DNA of 44,109 bases from an uncultured Bacilli bacterium (GCA_934086185.1 CAKOHW010000008.1:1-44109), one strand, 5' to 3'; shown: positions 34,320 through 43,300, numbered from the stretch's first letter. Numbers and translations are program-made. The notes: a model not told the origin generated them from the sequence alone.

Positions 34320-34749
34320 AAAATACCACCCTTAAAACAGTAAATATAAAAGCACTAACAATTCCATATAAAATAACCGAACCTGCTAACTTAAAAAAAT
34401 TAGAACCCAAACCAGTTATAGCACCATCTTTTTTATAATCTAACGTACAACTTTGTATAGAATGAGCAAAACCAGTAATAGGTACAATTAAACCTGCTTT
34501 AAACTTAACCACTAATTTATCAAAATCAAAAAAAGCAGTTAAAAAACAAGCACTAAGTATAAGTATTAAAATTATACTTGATACAGCAACATCATTATTA
34601 ATCTTATAATAATTATTTAATAATACTCTTAATACTTCTGAAAAAGCACCTAATAACCCTCCACATAAAAAAGCAAGTATAGTATGAGGTAACTTTCTAA
34701 CTTTAGGAACTGTCTTATTTACTAAATCAACATACTCTCGTTTTTCCAT
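34312..34749 (-). CDS. spoVAC: Stage V sporulation protein AC (SpoVAC)
   Basis: Membrane subunit of the dipicolinate channel; mechanosensitive in B. subtilis. The 145-residue protein has four hydrophobic helices and the family segments FLCGGLLGAFSEVL, VPITGFAHSIQS and KKDGAITGLGSNFFKLAGSVILYG. It is first of the spoVAC-AD-AE trio and lies 40 bases downstream of the sigma-factor gene. Other spoVA genes (AA, AB, AEa, AF) are absent, giving the minimal set seen in some Firmicutes. Confidence 0.95.
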   Translation of the reverse strand: MEKREYVDLVNKTVPKVRKLPHTILAFLCGGLLGAFSEVLRVLLNNYYKINNDVAVSSIILILILSACFLTAFFDFDKLVVKFKAGLIVPITGFAHSIQSCTLDYKKDGAITGLGSNFFKLAGSVILYGIVSAFIFTVLRVVFYG

Positions 34750-34789
34750 AAAAAAACCTCCATTTATATTATGAAAGTTTTTTTATACT

Positions 34790-35452
34790 TTATGCACAAA
34801 GATATTCTTTTATCTTCTTTTTAGATTTTGTCTCTATACGAGATACCTTAACCTGCTTAATTCCTAACATTCTAGCTATTTCTTGTTGTGTATAATCACG
34901 ATAATATCTATAAACAATTATTTGTTTTTCTAAATCACTTAAATTCTCTAAAGCATCATTCATCATAATCTTAGTATCATAATCATATGATTTACCTATT
35001 ACATTATATAAACTAAAATCATCTAAATTATCATTTTCTTGATCTAAAGAAGTAGAATTTAATGTATAAGAACATTTAATACATATCTCATTTATTACTT
35101 CTTCGGGTGTTTCTAAATATATACTAAGTTCTTTATTAGTTGGTATTCTACACAATTGTTGAGATAATTTATTTCTCGCTATTTCTATTTGTTTATATAA
35201 TTTTAAGTACTCTTTACTAACTTTAATAGTCCTACTTTTATTAATAAGTTCACACATTTCCCCACGTATATAATTATAAGCATAAGTAGAAAAACTAGTA
35301 TTCATAGATTGTGAATAATTTTTTACTGCTTTTAAAGCCCCGGTATAACCTGCTTGTAGTAAATCATCTTTATCTACATTACTAAAACATTTATTTTTAG
35401 CAATAGATAATATAAGATACTTCAAATCATCACTATTTATTATTTCTTGCAT
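34790..35452 (-). CDS. sigF: Sporulation sigma factor, SigF/SigG type
   Basis: RNA polymerase sigma factor of the forespore class. The 220-residue protein has region 2 (DLLQAGYTGALKAVKNY, FSTYAYNYIRGEMCELI), region 3 (IPTNKELSIYL) and region 4 helix-turn-helix (YTQQEIARMLGIKQVKVSRIE). It lies 13 bases after the SpoIIAA-like gene and upstream of spoVA, as spoIIAC (sigF) does in B. subtilis, which is why sigF is preferred over sigG. No anti-sigma gene spoIIAB is present between them. The start follows AAGGTGGG. Confidence 0.92.
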   Translation of the reverse strand: MQEIINSDDLKYLILSIAKNKCFSNVDKDDLLQAGYTGALKAVKNYSQSMNTSFSTYAYNYIRGEMCELINKSRTIKVSKEYLKLYKQIEIARNKLSQQLCRIPTNKELSIYLETPEEVINEICIKCSYTLNSTSLDQENDNLDDFSLYNVIGKSYDYDTKIMMNDALENLSDLEKQIIVYRYYRDYTQQEIARMLGIKQVKVSRIETKSKKKIKEYLCA

Positions 35453-35465
35453 TACTTATCCCACC

Positions 35466-35777
35466 TTAAATATTTAATAATTTTAGGGCAGCTAATTCGT
35501 TCTTAACACTTACAAAATAATCTAGATTAAATTGATTTTCAACTACATAAACTTTACCACTATTGTTTACTACAGCATCATACCCACTTAATAGTGATTT
35601 ATATCCATTCTTATCTATAGATAATAAATTACTAAAATTATAAACTAAATATTTAATTCCATAATATTTAATCATAGATATTAAATTATTTAATTTACTA
35701 AAAGTATTTTTATTTATAACCCCATCAAATCTAACAAATAAAATACCATTTCTTATTTCCATATCAATATCTAACAT
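35466..35777 (-). CDS. spoIIAA: SpoIIAA-like anti-anti-sigma factor (STAS domain) without the phosphorylation serine
   Basis: In B. subtilis SpoIIAA frees sigma-F from SpoIIAB, and SpoIIAB phosphorylates Ser58 in the DSSG motif. This 103-residue STAS protein has the same fold pattern (FVRFDGVINKNTFSKLN; IKYLVYNFSNL; GKVYVV) and position just before the sigma factor. The DSSG motif reads D-K-N-G (residues 55-58), so neither Ser is present. No spoIIAB follows. It may have become a phosphorylation-independent regulator, or be degenerate. GGATGGTGA precedes the ATG. Confidence 0.8.
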   Translation of the reverse strand: MLDIDMEIRNGILFVRFDGVINKNTFSKLNNLISMIKYYGIKYLVYNFSNLLSIDKNGYKSLLSGYDAVVNNSGKVYVVENQFNLDYFVSVKNELAALKLLNI

Positions 35778-35825
35778 AAATCACCATCCATTATAATATA
35801 GTATATTAATTAAAAAACTTAAACT

Positions 35826-35848
35826 AATTCGACAAAACATCTACTTCT
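35826..35848 (-). promoter_or_regulatory. Possible sigma-H-type promoter of the spoIIAA-sigF operon
   Basis: On the - strand, GTCGAATTA resembles the sigma-H -10 consensus (GNCGAATT), about 50 bases upstream of the spoIIAA start. The -35 side (AAAAAGAA) is poor. spoIIA is sigma-H controlled in B. subtilis, which supports the guess. A TATAAT box closer to the gene is an alternative. Confidence 0.3.
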
Positions 35849-37100
35849 TTTTATATATACAAAATAAAACTTCAATACTTAACAAAAACATAAAAATACC
35901 ACACTTAATAAAATAAATTCTCTTACTTTTTTTAAATAAATTATTTTTCTTCTTTTTTACATCTTTTTTATTATCCAAATACTTATTTTCATAACTATCA
36001 TTAAATATTAATTCATCATTTACTTTATTAACAATTATTTTTTTATTATCTTGACTTTTTTTATTATATATACCAATTTCATTATTTATAACTTTATTAT
36101 CTATATTTTCACTAATAATACTTTTATCATTTTTATTTACAATAACATCTTTTTCTATACTAATATTATTTAACTTATAAATACATTTATAAATTCCATC
36201 TTCTTCTATATTCCTATCACACGAAATAATAACTTCTCCACTACTATCAATTATAAAATCTTTTAATGATTGATTACTATCAACAACAATATTATCCACT
36301 AACTCTAATTTATCTCTCTTATAATATTCTTCAAATACTTTATAATTACTATCATTTACTTTATTCTCATCATATTCTAAATAATCATAATTAACTTTTT
36401 CCTCTACTTTATAATATTTATATTTTTTTATATATTTTTTATAACCAACATTAGTATTATTATTAAAACAAAATATTGTAATATAACTATCAAAAAAATG
36501 TTTATTAACTAAAGAACTTCCATTAACTTTCAAACTACCATAAGTATTTTCAAATAACTTCCTAGAATACATAACAATATTTAATTTATTTAAATCATAT
36601 TTTTTATCAAGCTTAATAGTAACAGAATTATTCTTCATTAAAACTTCCCCATATTTATCATTTATATTATTATCAAAAATATATTTATTATCTTTTATTA
36701 AATTCACATCATACAAAAAATCAATTTTATTACCATCATAATAAACCTCTATCTCATATATTTTTAAATACATACCTATTTCATAAAAAGTAATTTCATT
36801 AGCTTCATTTACATCATAATTAAAATTTACAAAAGAAATAGTATCTTCATCTTTATTACTATCATTAAATTCATATATAAAATCATTCTCATCTTTTATA
36901 TATTTATCATTTTCTTCTAAATAACCCATATCTATCCTATTAATTATTTTATTTTCATATATCATATATTTTCTTATTTCAAATATATCACTTATACTAT
37001 CTTTAATATCAGTTTTATAATATTCGCCATAGTATACTTTTGCATTAACTAAATTTACAAAAGATAAAAAACTTACTACACCTACTAAAATCTTTTTCAT
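35841..37100 (-). CDS. Secreted or membrane-anchored protein of unknown function next to the sporulation operon
   Basis: Not recognised. 419 residues from ATG 37100 (AGAGGGTGA upstream; a longer in-frame start was rejected). A signal peptide (1-20, SFVNLVNAKVYYG) is followed by a beta-rich, Asp/Asn/Lys/Tyr-rich extracellular region. A Cys pair (CDRNIEEDGIYKC) sits about two-thirds along. A basic linker and a C-terminal transmembrane helix (about 396-414) end with IYKKK. No LPXTG. It lies immediately upstream of the SpoIIAA-like gene in the same direction and may be co-transcribed. It may act at the cell surface; no function is inferred. Confidence 0.75.
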   Translation of the reverse strand: MKKILVGVVSFLSFVNLVNAKVYYGEYYKTDIKDSISDIFEIRKYMIYENKIINRIDMGYLEENDKYIKDENDFIYEFNDSNKDEDTISFVNFNYDVNEANEITFYEIGMYLKIYEIEVYYDGNKIDFLYDVNLIKDNKYIFDNNINDKYGEVLMKNNSVTIKLDKKYDLNKLNIVMYSRKLFENTYGSLKVNGSSLVNKHFFDSYITIFCFNNNTNVGYKKYIKKYKYYKVEEKVNYDYLEYDENKVNDSNYKVFEEYYKRDKLELVDNIVVDSNQSLKDFIIDSSGEVIISCDRNIEEDGIYKCIYKLNNISIEKDVIVNKNDKSIISENIDNKVINNEIGIYNKKSQDNKKIIVNKVNDELIFNDSYENKYLDNKKDVKKKKNNLFKKSKRIYFIKCGIFMFLLSIEVLFCIYKKK

Positions 37101-37185
37101 ATTATCACCCTCTACTATATATATTATCTTTTTTTTTGCATTTCCTTTTTTTATATGTAAATTTTTTAATATTTTTTTGATCAAG

Positions 37186-37214
37186 TAGACAAATCACAAA
37201 TTTTATATTATAAT
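37186..37214 (+). promoter_or_regulatory. Sigma-A promoter of the RNase J gene
   Basis: TAGACA (37186-37191), exactly 17 bases, then TATAAT (37209-37214), about 48 bases upstream of the start codon. Confidence 0.8.
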
Positions 37215-37261
37215 TACTTATATCTTTTAGCTTTGTAATTATTTTTTAAGGAGATGAAAAA

Positions 37262-38944
37262 ATGAAAAAAGAAGATACGACTACGTCCGTATTCGCTTTA
37301 GGTGGTTTAGGCGAAATCGGTAAAAATATGTATGTAATAGAAACAAATCAAGATTTAATAATTATCGATGCTGGTGTAATGTTTCCAGAAGATGATTTAT
37401 TAGGTATAGATTATGTTATACAAGATATTACATATTTAAAACAAAAAGAAAAGAAGATAAGAGGATTATTTATAACACATGGACATGAAGATCATATAGG
37501 AGGTATAACATTTTTATTACAAAGCATAAATATACCTAAAATATATGCTCCTAGAATTGCTAAAGATTTAATTGAAAAAAAATTAGAAGATAAATGTATT
37601 AGATATGATAATTTAGTAACAATAGATTCTAAATCATTCGTTAAATTTAAAAGTATGAATGTAGAATTTATTACTACAACACATTCAATACCAGATTCTT
37701 TTGCAATTGTAGTTCATACTCCAGTTGGTATTATAATGACTACAGGAGACTTTAAATTTGATTTAACACCAATTGGTCCTATGGCTGATATACATAAAAT
37801 GGCAGAATTAGGAAAAAAAGGAGTAAAACTTTTAATGTCAGATAGTACAAATGCTCTATCTGAAGGTTTTTCAAAAAGTGAAAGTTCTGTTGATGAAGCA
37901 TTAAGTGATATATTTAGAAAAGTAAAATCAAGAATAATAATTGCTACTTTTGCTTCTAATATATATAGAATTAAACATATAGTTGAAACATGTAAAAAAA
38001 ACAATAGAAAAATAATAACTTTTGGAAGAAGTATGGAAAACGCTAAAGAAATAGCATTAAAAAACAACTTAATAACAGATAGTACAATTTTTATAGATGC
38101 TAATGCAGCAAAAAGTTTAAAAAAAGATGAAATATGTATACTATGTACTGGTTCACAAGGTGAACCACTTGCAGCATTATCAAGAATAGCAAATGGTACT
38201 CATAAACAAATTCAATTACTTCCAGACGATATAGTAGTATTCTCATCCAGCCCTATTCCAGGTAATAGTGCTAGTATAAATAGGATAATAAATAAATTAT
38301 ATTTAAAAGGTGTCAAAGTATACACAAATACTGAATTAAAAGACATACATACATCAGGACATGCTAAACAAGAAGAATTAAAATGGATGTTAAGAATAAT
38401 AAAACCAGAATATTTTATGCCAGTACATGGTGAATATAGAATGTTAAAAAAACATAGAGATTTAGCAATATCATGTGATGTAAATCCTAATAATATATTT
38501 ACTATGCGTAATGGAGACGTTCTTGAATTTACAAAAGATAAGGTTACAACAAATAAAAAAGTGCAAGCCGGAGACATATATGTTGATGGTTCTCGTATAG
38601 GAGACATCGGATCAGTAGTTATAAAAGATAGAAAATTAATGAGTAATGATGGAATATTAGTAACAATAATTAATATTGATCCTATAAAAAAAGAACTACT
38701 TATTAAACCAAATATAACTACAAGAGGATTTATATTAGTAAATGAAAACGGAGAATTAATTCATGAAATAGAATTAAAAGTTACAGAAATAGTAAAAAAC
38801 TCTTTAACAAATGGTTATAGTTATATAAATTTAAAAAATCAAATAATATTAGAATTAAACCCATTTATAAATAATCTAACAGGAAGAAGACCAATAATCT
38901 TACCAGTTATTATGGAAGTTAAAAAAAATACAAATAATAATTAA
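37262..38944 (+). CDS. rnjA: Ribonuclease J
   Basis: Metallo-beta-lactamase-fold 5'-3' exo/endoribonuclease, central to mRNA decay and rRNA maturation in Firmicutes. The 560-residue protein has FALGGLGEIGKNMYVIE, the zinc-binding HGHEDHIGG motif, THSIPDSFA, TTGDFKFD, the beta-CASP motifs FASNIYRI and GRSMENA, TGSQGEPLAALSRIA and HTSGHAKQEELKWML with MPVHGEYRML. AAGGAGATG precedes the ATG. Paralogue type J1 versus J2 cannot be decided here. Confidence 0.96.
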   Translation: MKKEDTTTSVFALGGLGEIGKNMYVIETNQDLIIIDAGVMFPEDDLLGIDYVIQDITYLKQKEKKIRGLFITHGHEDHIGGITFLLQSINIPKIYAPRIAKDLIEKKLEDKCIRYDNLVTIDSKSFVKFKSMNVEFITTTHSIPDSFAIVVHTPVGIIMTTGDFKFDLTPIGPMADIHKMAELGKKGVKLLMSDSTNALSEGFSKSESSVDEALSDIFRKVKSRIIIATFASNIYRIKHIVETCKKNNRKIITFGRSMENAKEIALKNNLITDSTIFIDANAAKSLKKDEICILCTGSQGEPLAALSRIANGTHKQIQLLPDDIVVFSSSPIPGNSASINRIINKLYLKGVKVYTNTELKDIHTSGHAKQEELKWMLRIIKPEYFMPVHGEYRMLKKHRDLAISCDVNPNNIFTMRNGDVLEFTKDKVTTNKKVQAGDIYVDGSRIGDIGSVVIKDRKLMSNDGILVTIINIDPIKKELLIKPNITTRGFILVNENGELIHEIELKVTEIVKNSLTNGYSYINLKNQIILELNPFINNLTGRRPIILPVIMEVKKNTNNN

Positions 38945-38947
38945 CAA

Positions 38948-39001
38948 AAATTTAACTTTAATCATCTAATACATTAGGTGATTAAATGTTAAATTTTTTT
39001 T
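38948..39001 (+). terminator. Long terminator hairpin of rnjA that also covers the ribosome site and start codon of the ZIP gene
   Basis: Outer stem AAATTTAAC (38948-38956)/GTTAAATTT (38988-38996), then inner stem TTTAATCATCTAAT (38957-38970)/ATTAGGTGATTAAA (38973-38986) with one G-U pair and one bulged base (38987). The 3' side is followed by a T run. The 3' arm includes the AGGTGA ribosome site and the start codon of the downstream ZIP gene. Confidence 0.8.
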
Positions 39002-39765
39002 ATGAATTAAATCCTATATTACAATCTTTAATAGCAGGTATATTCACATTCTTAATAACTTCTTTTGGTGCAGCAAGTGTATTTCTATTCAAAAAATTTA
39101 ATAAAACATTATTAGATAGTTTTTTAAGTATTTCAGCAGGAGTAATGATTGCTGCTAGTTTCTTTTCACTTATAAATCCTGCTATAGATATGTCAAAAAA
39201 TTTAGGATCAAATCCAGTAATAGTATTAACAATAGGAATATTAGGAGGAACACTTCTACTATTTATAGGAGATAAAATTTTTGAACAAAAAATAAATAAA
39301 AATAAAAAAAGAATTAGTTTACTAATATTTTCTATAATTTTACATAACATTCCAGAAGGAATGGCTATAGGTGTTGCATTTGGTTCAATAATTTACGGTC
39401 TAAATGGTGCAACAATAGCATCAGCAATAACACTAGCAATAGGAATAGGAATACAAAATTTTCCAGAAGGAAGTGCAATAAGTTTACCACTTCTTAGTAA
39501 TGGAATTTCAAAAACAAAATCATTCATAATAGGTTCTATATCAGGAATAGTAGAACCAATATCCGCAATGATTGGTGCAGCATTAGTATTAAAAATAAAT
39601 AATATATTGCCATATTTATTAGCATTTGCAGCAGGAGCAATGTTATATGTGGTAGTTGAAGAAATAATACCAGAAAGTCAAAATACAGAAAAAAAAGATC
39701 TAATGGCTTTTATAACAATAATAGGTTTTAGTATAATGATGATACTTGATATAGCACTAGGATAA
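38986..39765 (+). CDS. ZIP family metal transporter
   Basis: Membrane importer of zinc or other divalent metals. The 259-residue protein has eight predicted helices. The two metal-binding helices are recognisable: HNIPEGMAIGVAFG and GIQNFPEGSAISLPL (first position Gln-Asn in place of His-Asn). A conserved EEIIPESQ follows in the last third. Bacterial ZupT-like. Only the ATG at 38986 fits, with AGGTGA upstream, but both lie inside a terminator-type hairpin. Confidence 0.9.
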   Translation: MLNFFYELNPILQSLIAGIFTFLITSFGAASVFLFKKFNKTLLDSFLSISAGVMIAASFFSLINPAIDMSKNLGSNPVIVLTIGILGGTLLLFIGDKIFEQKINKNKKRISLLIFSIILHNIPEGMAIGVAFGSIIYGLNGATIASAITLAIGIGIQNFPEGSAISLPLLSNGISKTKSFIIGSISGIVEPISAMIGAALVLKINNILPYLLAFAAGAMLYVVVEEIIPESQNTEKKDLMAFITIIGFSIMMILDIALG

Positions 39766-39790
39766 ATTAAGATTATATCTTAATTTTTTT
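39764..39790 (+). terminator. Terminator of the ZIP transporter gene
   Basis: The stem AAATTAAGAT/ATCTTAATTT with a three-base loop is followed by a T run and overlaps the stop codon. Confidence 0.85.
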
Positions 39791-39792
39791 AT

Positions 39793-39821
39793 AAAAAAAT
39801 AATGAGTTTAATACTCATTAT
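39793..39821 (-). terminator. Terminator of the calcium-repeat membrane protein gene
   Basis: The stem ATAATGAGT/ACTCATTAT is followed on the - strand by seven T and overlaps the stop codon. Confidence 0.8.
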
Positions 39822-41163
39822 CTAAATACATTTCAATATATGCTGCAAAAGTTTTACCTTGATCATAATCCTGATTTCCACCTACTCCTTGTAATTTAAA
39901 ATCAATTGCATATTCTTGAGTAGTATATGGTGGAATAATAATCTTAGTAGCCATAGGTGAAGTCTCTTTAGGAGTAGTTATCCAATCAGTAGTAAATCCA
40001 CTATTATTACTTGCCACTTTATATTTAAAATTATCTGATTCATAATCATTCAAATTAACAACCCATCTCAAATTATACATTATATATAAACCAGATTTAT
40101 TAGTAATTTTAAATTTCTTAGTTGGTATATAATTTTCAAAGAATGGTTGATCATCTGGATAAACATCAGTTATCAACACTTGATTATTATCTTCATATTC
40201 AAGAGTTAATTCACCAGTTTTCAAAGTCTGCAATTTATTACCAATATTAGTACTTGTACCACTATTTATTGCATTAACTTTATCTAAATCTTCAGTACTT
40301 AAACAAAACTTATCACATTTATTATCATTATTTGTATCACAATGTAAATCACATACACCATCACCATTCATATCAAAGTTTAAATCAGGTCTTCTATCAT
40401 TATCTGTATCGATTTCCATATCAGCAATACCATCACCATCTAAATCTAAGTTTATATCAGGCCACCCATCATCATTCAAATCACAATTTAAATCACACAC
40501 GCCATCGCCATCTATATCTTGATTTATCAAATTAAAATCAGGTATTCCATCATTATCAGTATCAATATTAAATGTTGGAGTTCTATTACCTTTATAATCT
40601 ATATTAACATCAGGTTTATTATCTCCATTAGTATCAATATTAACTTCTGCTACTCTATCATTATTCAAATCTAAATTAATATCTGCAATACCATCGCCAT
40701 CTATATCTTTATTTAAATTCTTAACTATAGAATAAGTAACAGCAGAATAACTAGAACCTAATATAGCCAAAAATAACAATGTAATTAATAATAAGAACAA
40801 AAATAAATTTCTATTATTAGATAATTTAATTATTAATTTATTATCTTTCTTTTGAACTAATACTCCATAAGGTAAATGAATTTTATTATTTTTAGGATCA
40901 CAAGTTAATTTAATACATCTTAAAGAATATTTTCTTAATGATTCAATATCTTTACCAGAATATATTTTATCAAAAATATTATCAAAATATTTTGCTTGTT
41001 CTTCTACTTTTAACTTTTCTAATTCTTCTAAGTATACTATCTGTTTTTGAAATTGACTTTTAGAAAGTTTTTCTATTTTTTTATGTTCATCTCTTTTATA
41101 TCTTTTAACTTTTTTCATTTCAGATAGAACATCATCTTTTTTATTCTTAACATTCTTTTCCAT
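39808..41163 (-). CDS. Membrane protein with eleven Asp-rich calcium-binding-like repeats and a TasA-like C-terminal domain
   Basis: 451 residues from ATG 41163 (AAGGAG eight bases upstream; earlier starts rejected). A basic, helical cytoplasmic head (about 1-115) precedes one transmembrane helix (about 119-143). Residues about 153-287 are eleven tandem repeats of about 12 residues of the type DxDGDGxxDxNx, like thrombospondin type 3 or EF-hand loops, some with Cys pairs (GVCDLNC, NKCDKFC). The C-terminal domain (about 305-451) ends in a stretch (YDQGKTFAAYIEMYLD) resembling the DMGKELSAKIQIF end of the SipW-type family. Function: probably a Ca-stiffened surface stalk presenting a beta domain; inferred. 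Confidence 0.8.
   Translation of the reverse strand: MEKNVKNKKDDVLSEMKKVKRYKRDEHKKIEKLSKSQFQKQIVYLEELEKLKVEEQAKYFDNIFDKIYSGKDIESLRKYSLRCIKLTCDPKNNKIHLPYGVLVQKKDNKLIIKLSNNRNLFLFLLLITLLFLAILGSSYSAVTYSIVKNLNKDIDGDGIADINLDLNNDRVAEVNIDTNGDNKPDVNIDYKGNRTPTFNIDTDNDGIPDFNLINQDIDGDGVCDLNCDLNDDGWPDINLDLDGDGIADMEIDTDNDRRPDLNFDMNGDGVCDLHCDTNNDNKCDKFCLSTEDLDKVNAINSGTSTNIGNKLQTLKTGELTLEYEDNNQVLITDVYPDDQPFFENYIPTKKFKITNKSGLYIMYNLRWVVNLNDYESDNFKYKVASNNSGFTTDWITTPKETSPMATKIIIPPYTTQEYAIDFKLQGVGGNQDYDQGKTFAAYIEMYLDNEY
40303..40707 (-). repeat. In-gene tandem repeats, about 36-bp unit
   Basis: Eleven units encoding the Asp/Asn-rich repeats; ten have 12 codons and one has 15. Degenerate at DNA level, so not a recent expansion. 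Not a CRISPR array. Confidence 0.75.
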
Positions 41164-41293
41164 AAGCATACTCTCCTTATTATTAATTATACAAAAACAC
41201 TTAAAAAAACTCAATAACTTTTTTGTCATAATTTAACGACAATTACTAGTTTTATATATTTTTTTAATAAATATTATATATTAGGTGATAAAT

Positions 41294-43201
41294 ATGTTTG
41301 TTAACGATATACATAAAAGAATAAAATTTATATTTATTTCAGTTATAATAATGTTTATTTTAATAATTCTAAAAGTATTTTATATTCAAGTAATTAAATA
41401 TAAAGATTTAAATAAGTTAGCAGATAATTTATGGAGTAGAAACTTACCTATCACGTCAGATAGAGGTCTTATATTAGACAGAAATGGAAAAACATTAGCA
41501 GAAAATATAACTACAGTAAGTTTAGTACTAATACCAAACCAAATAAAAAACAAAGAACAAGTAACAAAAGATTTAGCAAATATTCTAAATGTAGATTATG
41601 ACGCTATGTATAAACATGTTAATAAAAAAACATCAATTGAAAGAGTTCATCCAGAAGGAAGACAATTAAGTTATGAAACAGCAGAAAAAATCAATGAATT
41701 AAATTATGACGGAGTATATTTAGTAAAAGAAAGTAAAAGATATTACCCATATAATAATTTATTAAGTCACGTATTAGGATATGTAGGCATAGATAATCAA
41801 GGACTATCTGGAATAGAATTAGAATATGATAAATATTTAACTGGTAAAGATGGTGCAATTAAATATTATAGTGATGGTAAAGGAAATAGATTAGATAAAC
41901 CAGAAGTATATGTTGAACCGCAAAATGGAATAAATGTTACACTTACAATAGATTTAGATATTGAACTAGCTATTGAACGTGAATTAGATAATGTTATGAC
42001 AAAATACAATCCAGAACAAGCATTAATAGTTGTTGCAGATCCAAATACTGGTGAAATACTAGGTATGTCTTCTCGTCCAAATTTTGATTCAAACAATTAT
42101 CAAAATTATGATATTAATACAATAAATAGAAATTTACCAATATGGGCTACATATGAACCAGGTTCTACTTTTAAAATAATTACACTTGCTGCATCACTTG
42201 AAGAAAAAACAATAAACATATTTGATGATCAATTTCATGATAGTGGTTCTATTTCAGTAGAAAACGCTAGAATAAAATGTTGGAAAAAAGGTGGACACGG
42301 TAGTCAAACATTTTTACAAGTCGTAGAAAATTCTTGTAACCCAGGTTTTGTTGTAATGGGACAAAAACTAGGAACTGAAAAATTATACAATTATATTACA
42401 AACTTTGGTTTCGGAACAAAAACTGGAATAGATTTAAATGGAGAAAGTAACGGAATACTTTTCAAATACGACAAAATCGGACCAGTAGAACAAGCAACAA
42501 TGTCATTTGGACAAGGTATAAGTGTAACACCTATACAACAAATTGCAGGAGTATCAGCTGCAATTAATGGTGGATATTTAAATAAACCATACATAGTTAA
42601 ATATCTAAGTGAACCAGAAACAAATACAATAATATTAGAAAATAAAAAAGAAACCATAAGACAAGTAATAAGTAAAGAGACTTCAAAACTAGTTAGATAT
42701 GCATTAGAAAGTGTAGTAGCAAACGGAACAGGAAAAAATGCATACATAGAAAATTATAGAGTTGGTGGTAAAACAGGTACAGCACAAAAAGTTAATAATG
42801 GAATTTATTTAGTAGGAAACTATATAGTTTCATTCATGGGATTCATCCCAGCAGACAAACCACAATATCTAGTATATGTAGCAATAGATAATCCAAAAGG
42901 TGTAACCCAATATGGAGGAACAGTATCAGCCCCTATTGCTAAAAATGTTATGGAAAGTATTATAAACATAAAAAAATTACCCCAAGATAATTCTGGTATG
43001 ATACGTCAAGAATATACATGGTTAGACACAAAATACATTAAATTACCAAATGTTATAGGAATGGAATTAAAAGAAGCACAAAAAAACTTAAAAGGTTTCA
43101 AAATAGAATATTCAGGTAACGGTAACAAAGTAACTTACCAAGAACCCCTTCCAGATCAATACGTAAAAGAAACAAACACAATAAAATTATTTTTAGAATA
43201 A
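41294..43201 (+). CDS. spoVD: Class B penicillin-binding protein, SpoVD/FtsI type, with PASTA domain
   Basis: Peptidoglycan transpeptidase, partner of a SEDS protein. The 635-residue protein has a cytoplasmic start and one transmembrane helix (about 9-31), the dimerisation domain (SDRGLILDRNGKTLAENI; GLSGIELEYDKYL), the transpeptidase motifs STFK (EPGSTFKI), SCN (ENSCNPGF) and KTG (GGKTGTAQK), and one C-terminal PASTA domain (KLPNVIGMELKEAQKNL). This matches SpoVD, and a SpoVE-like protein is at 17113. Vegetative FtsI remains possible. The ATG at 41294 follows AGGTGAT; the GTG at 41285 is part of that site. Confidence 0.92.
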   Translation: MFVNDIHKRIKFIFISVIIMFILIILKVFYIQVIKYKDLNKLADNLWSRNLPITSDRGLILDRNGKTLAENITTVSLVLIPNQIKNKEQVTKDLANILNVDYDAMYKHVNKKTSIERVHPEGRQLSYETAEKINELNYDGVYLVKESKRYYPYNNLLSHVLGYVGIDNQGLSGIELEYDKYLTGKDGAIKYYSDGKGNRLDKPEVYVEPQNGINVTLTIDLDIELAIERELDNVMTKYNPEQALIVVADPNTGEILGMSSRPNFDSNNYQNYDINTINRNLPIWATYEPGSTFKIITLAASLEEKTINIFDDQFHDSGSISVENARIKCWKKGGHGSQTFLQVVENSCNPGFVVMGQKLGTEKLYNYITNFGFGTKTGIDLNGESNGILFKYDKIGPVEQATMSFGQGISVTPIQQIAGVSAAINGGYLNKPYIVKYLSEPETNTIILENKKETIRQVISKETSKLVRYALESVVANGTGKNAYIENYRVGGKTGTAQKVNNGIYLVGNYIVSFMGFIPADKPQYLVYVAIDNPKGVTQYGGTVSAPIAKNVMESIINIKKLPQDNSGMIRQEYTWLDTKYIKLPNVIGMELKEAQKNLKGFKIEYSGNGNKVTYQEPLPDQYVKETNTIKLFLE

Positions 43202-43246
43202 AAAAATGCAATAAACTTTAAAAATTAAAATTTTATTGCATTTTTT
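43201..43246. terminator. Terminator of the PBP gene (bidirectional shape)
   Basis: The stem AATGCAATAAA/TTTATTGCATT with A and T tracts on either side follows the stop codon. Confidence 0.8.
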
Positions 43247-43300
43247 ATATGAAATTTTAATAATTTTCGAATTTATATATTGAAGAATAATATACTAACA

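Noticed and set aside
35841..37100. Sortase-anchored LPXTG protein
   Set aside because: A C-terminal helix and basic tail are present, but there is no LPXTG-like motif before it.
40303..40707. Tandem repeats as a CRISPR array
   Set aside because: The repeats are contiguous, in frame, degenerate, and encode Asp-rich protein repeats. There are no spacers.
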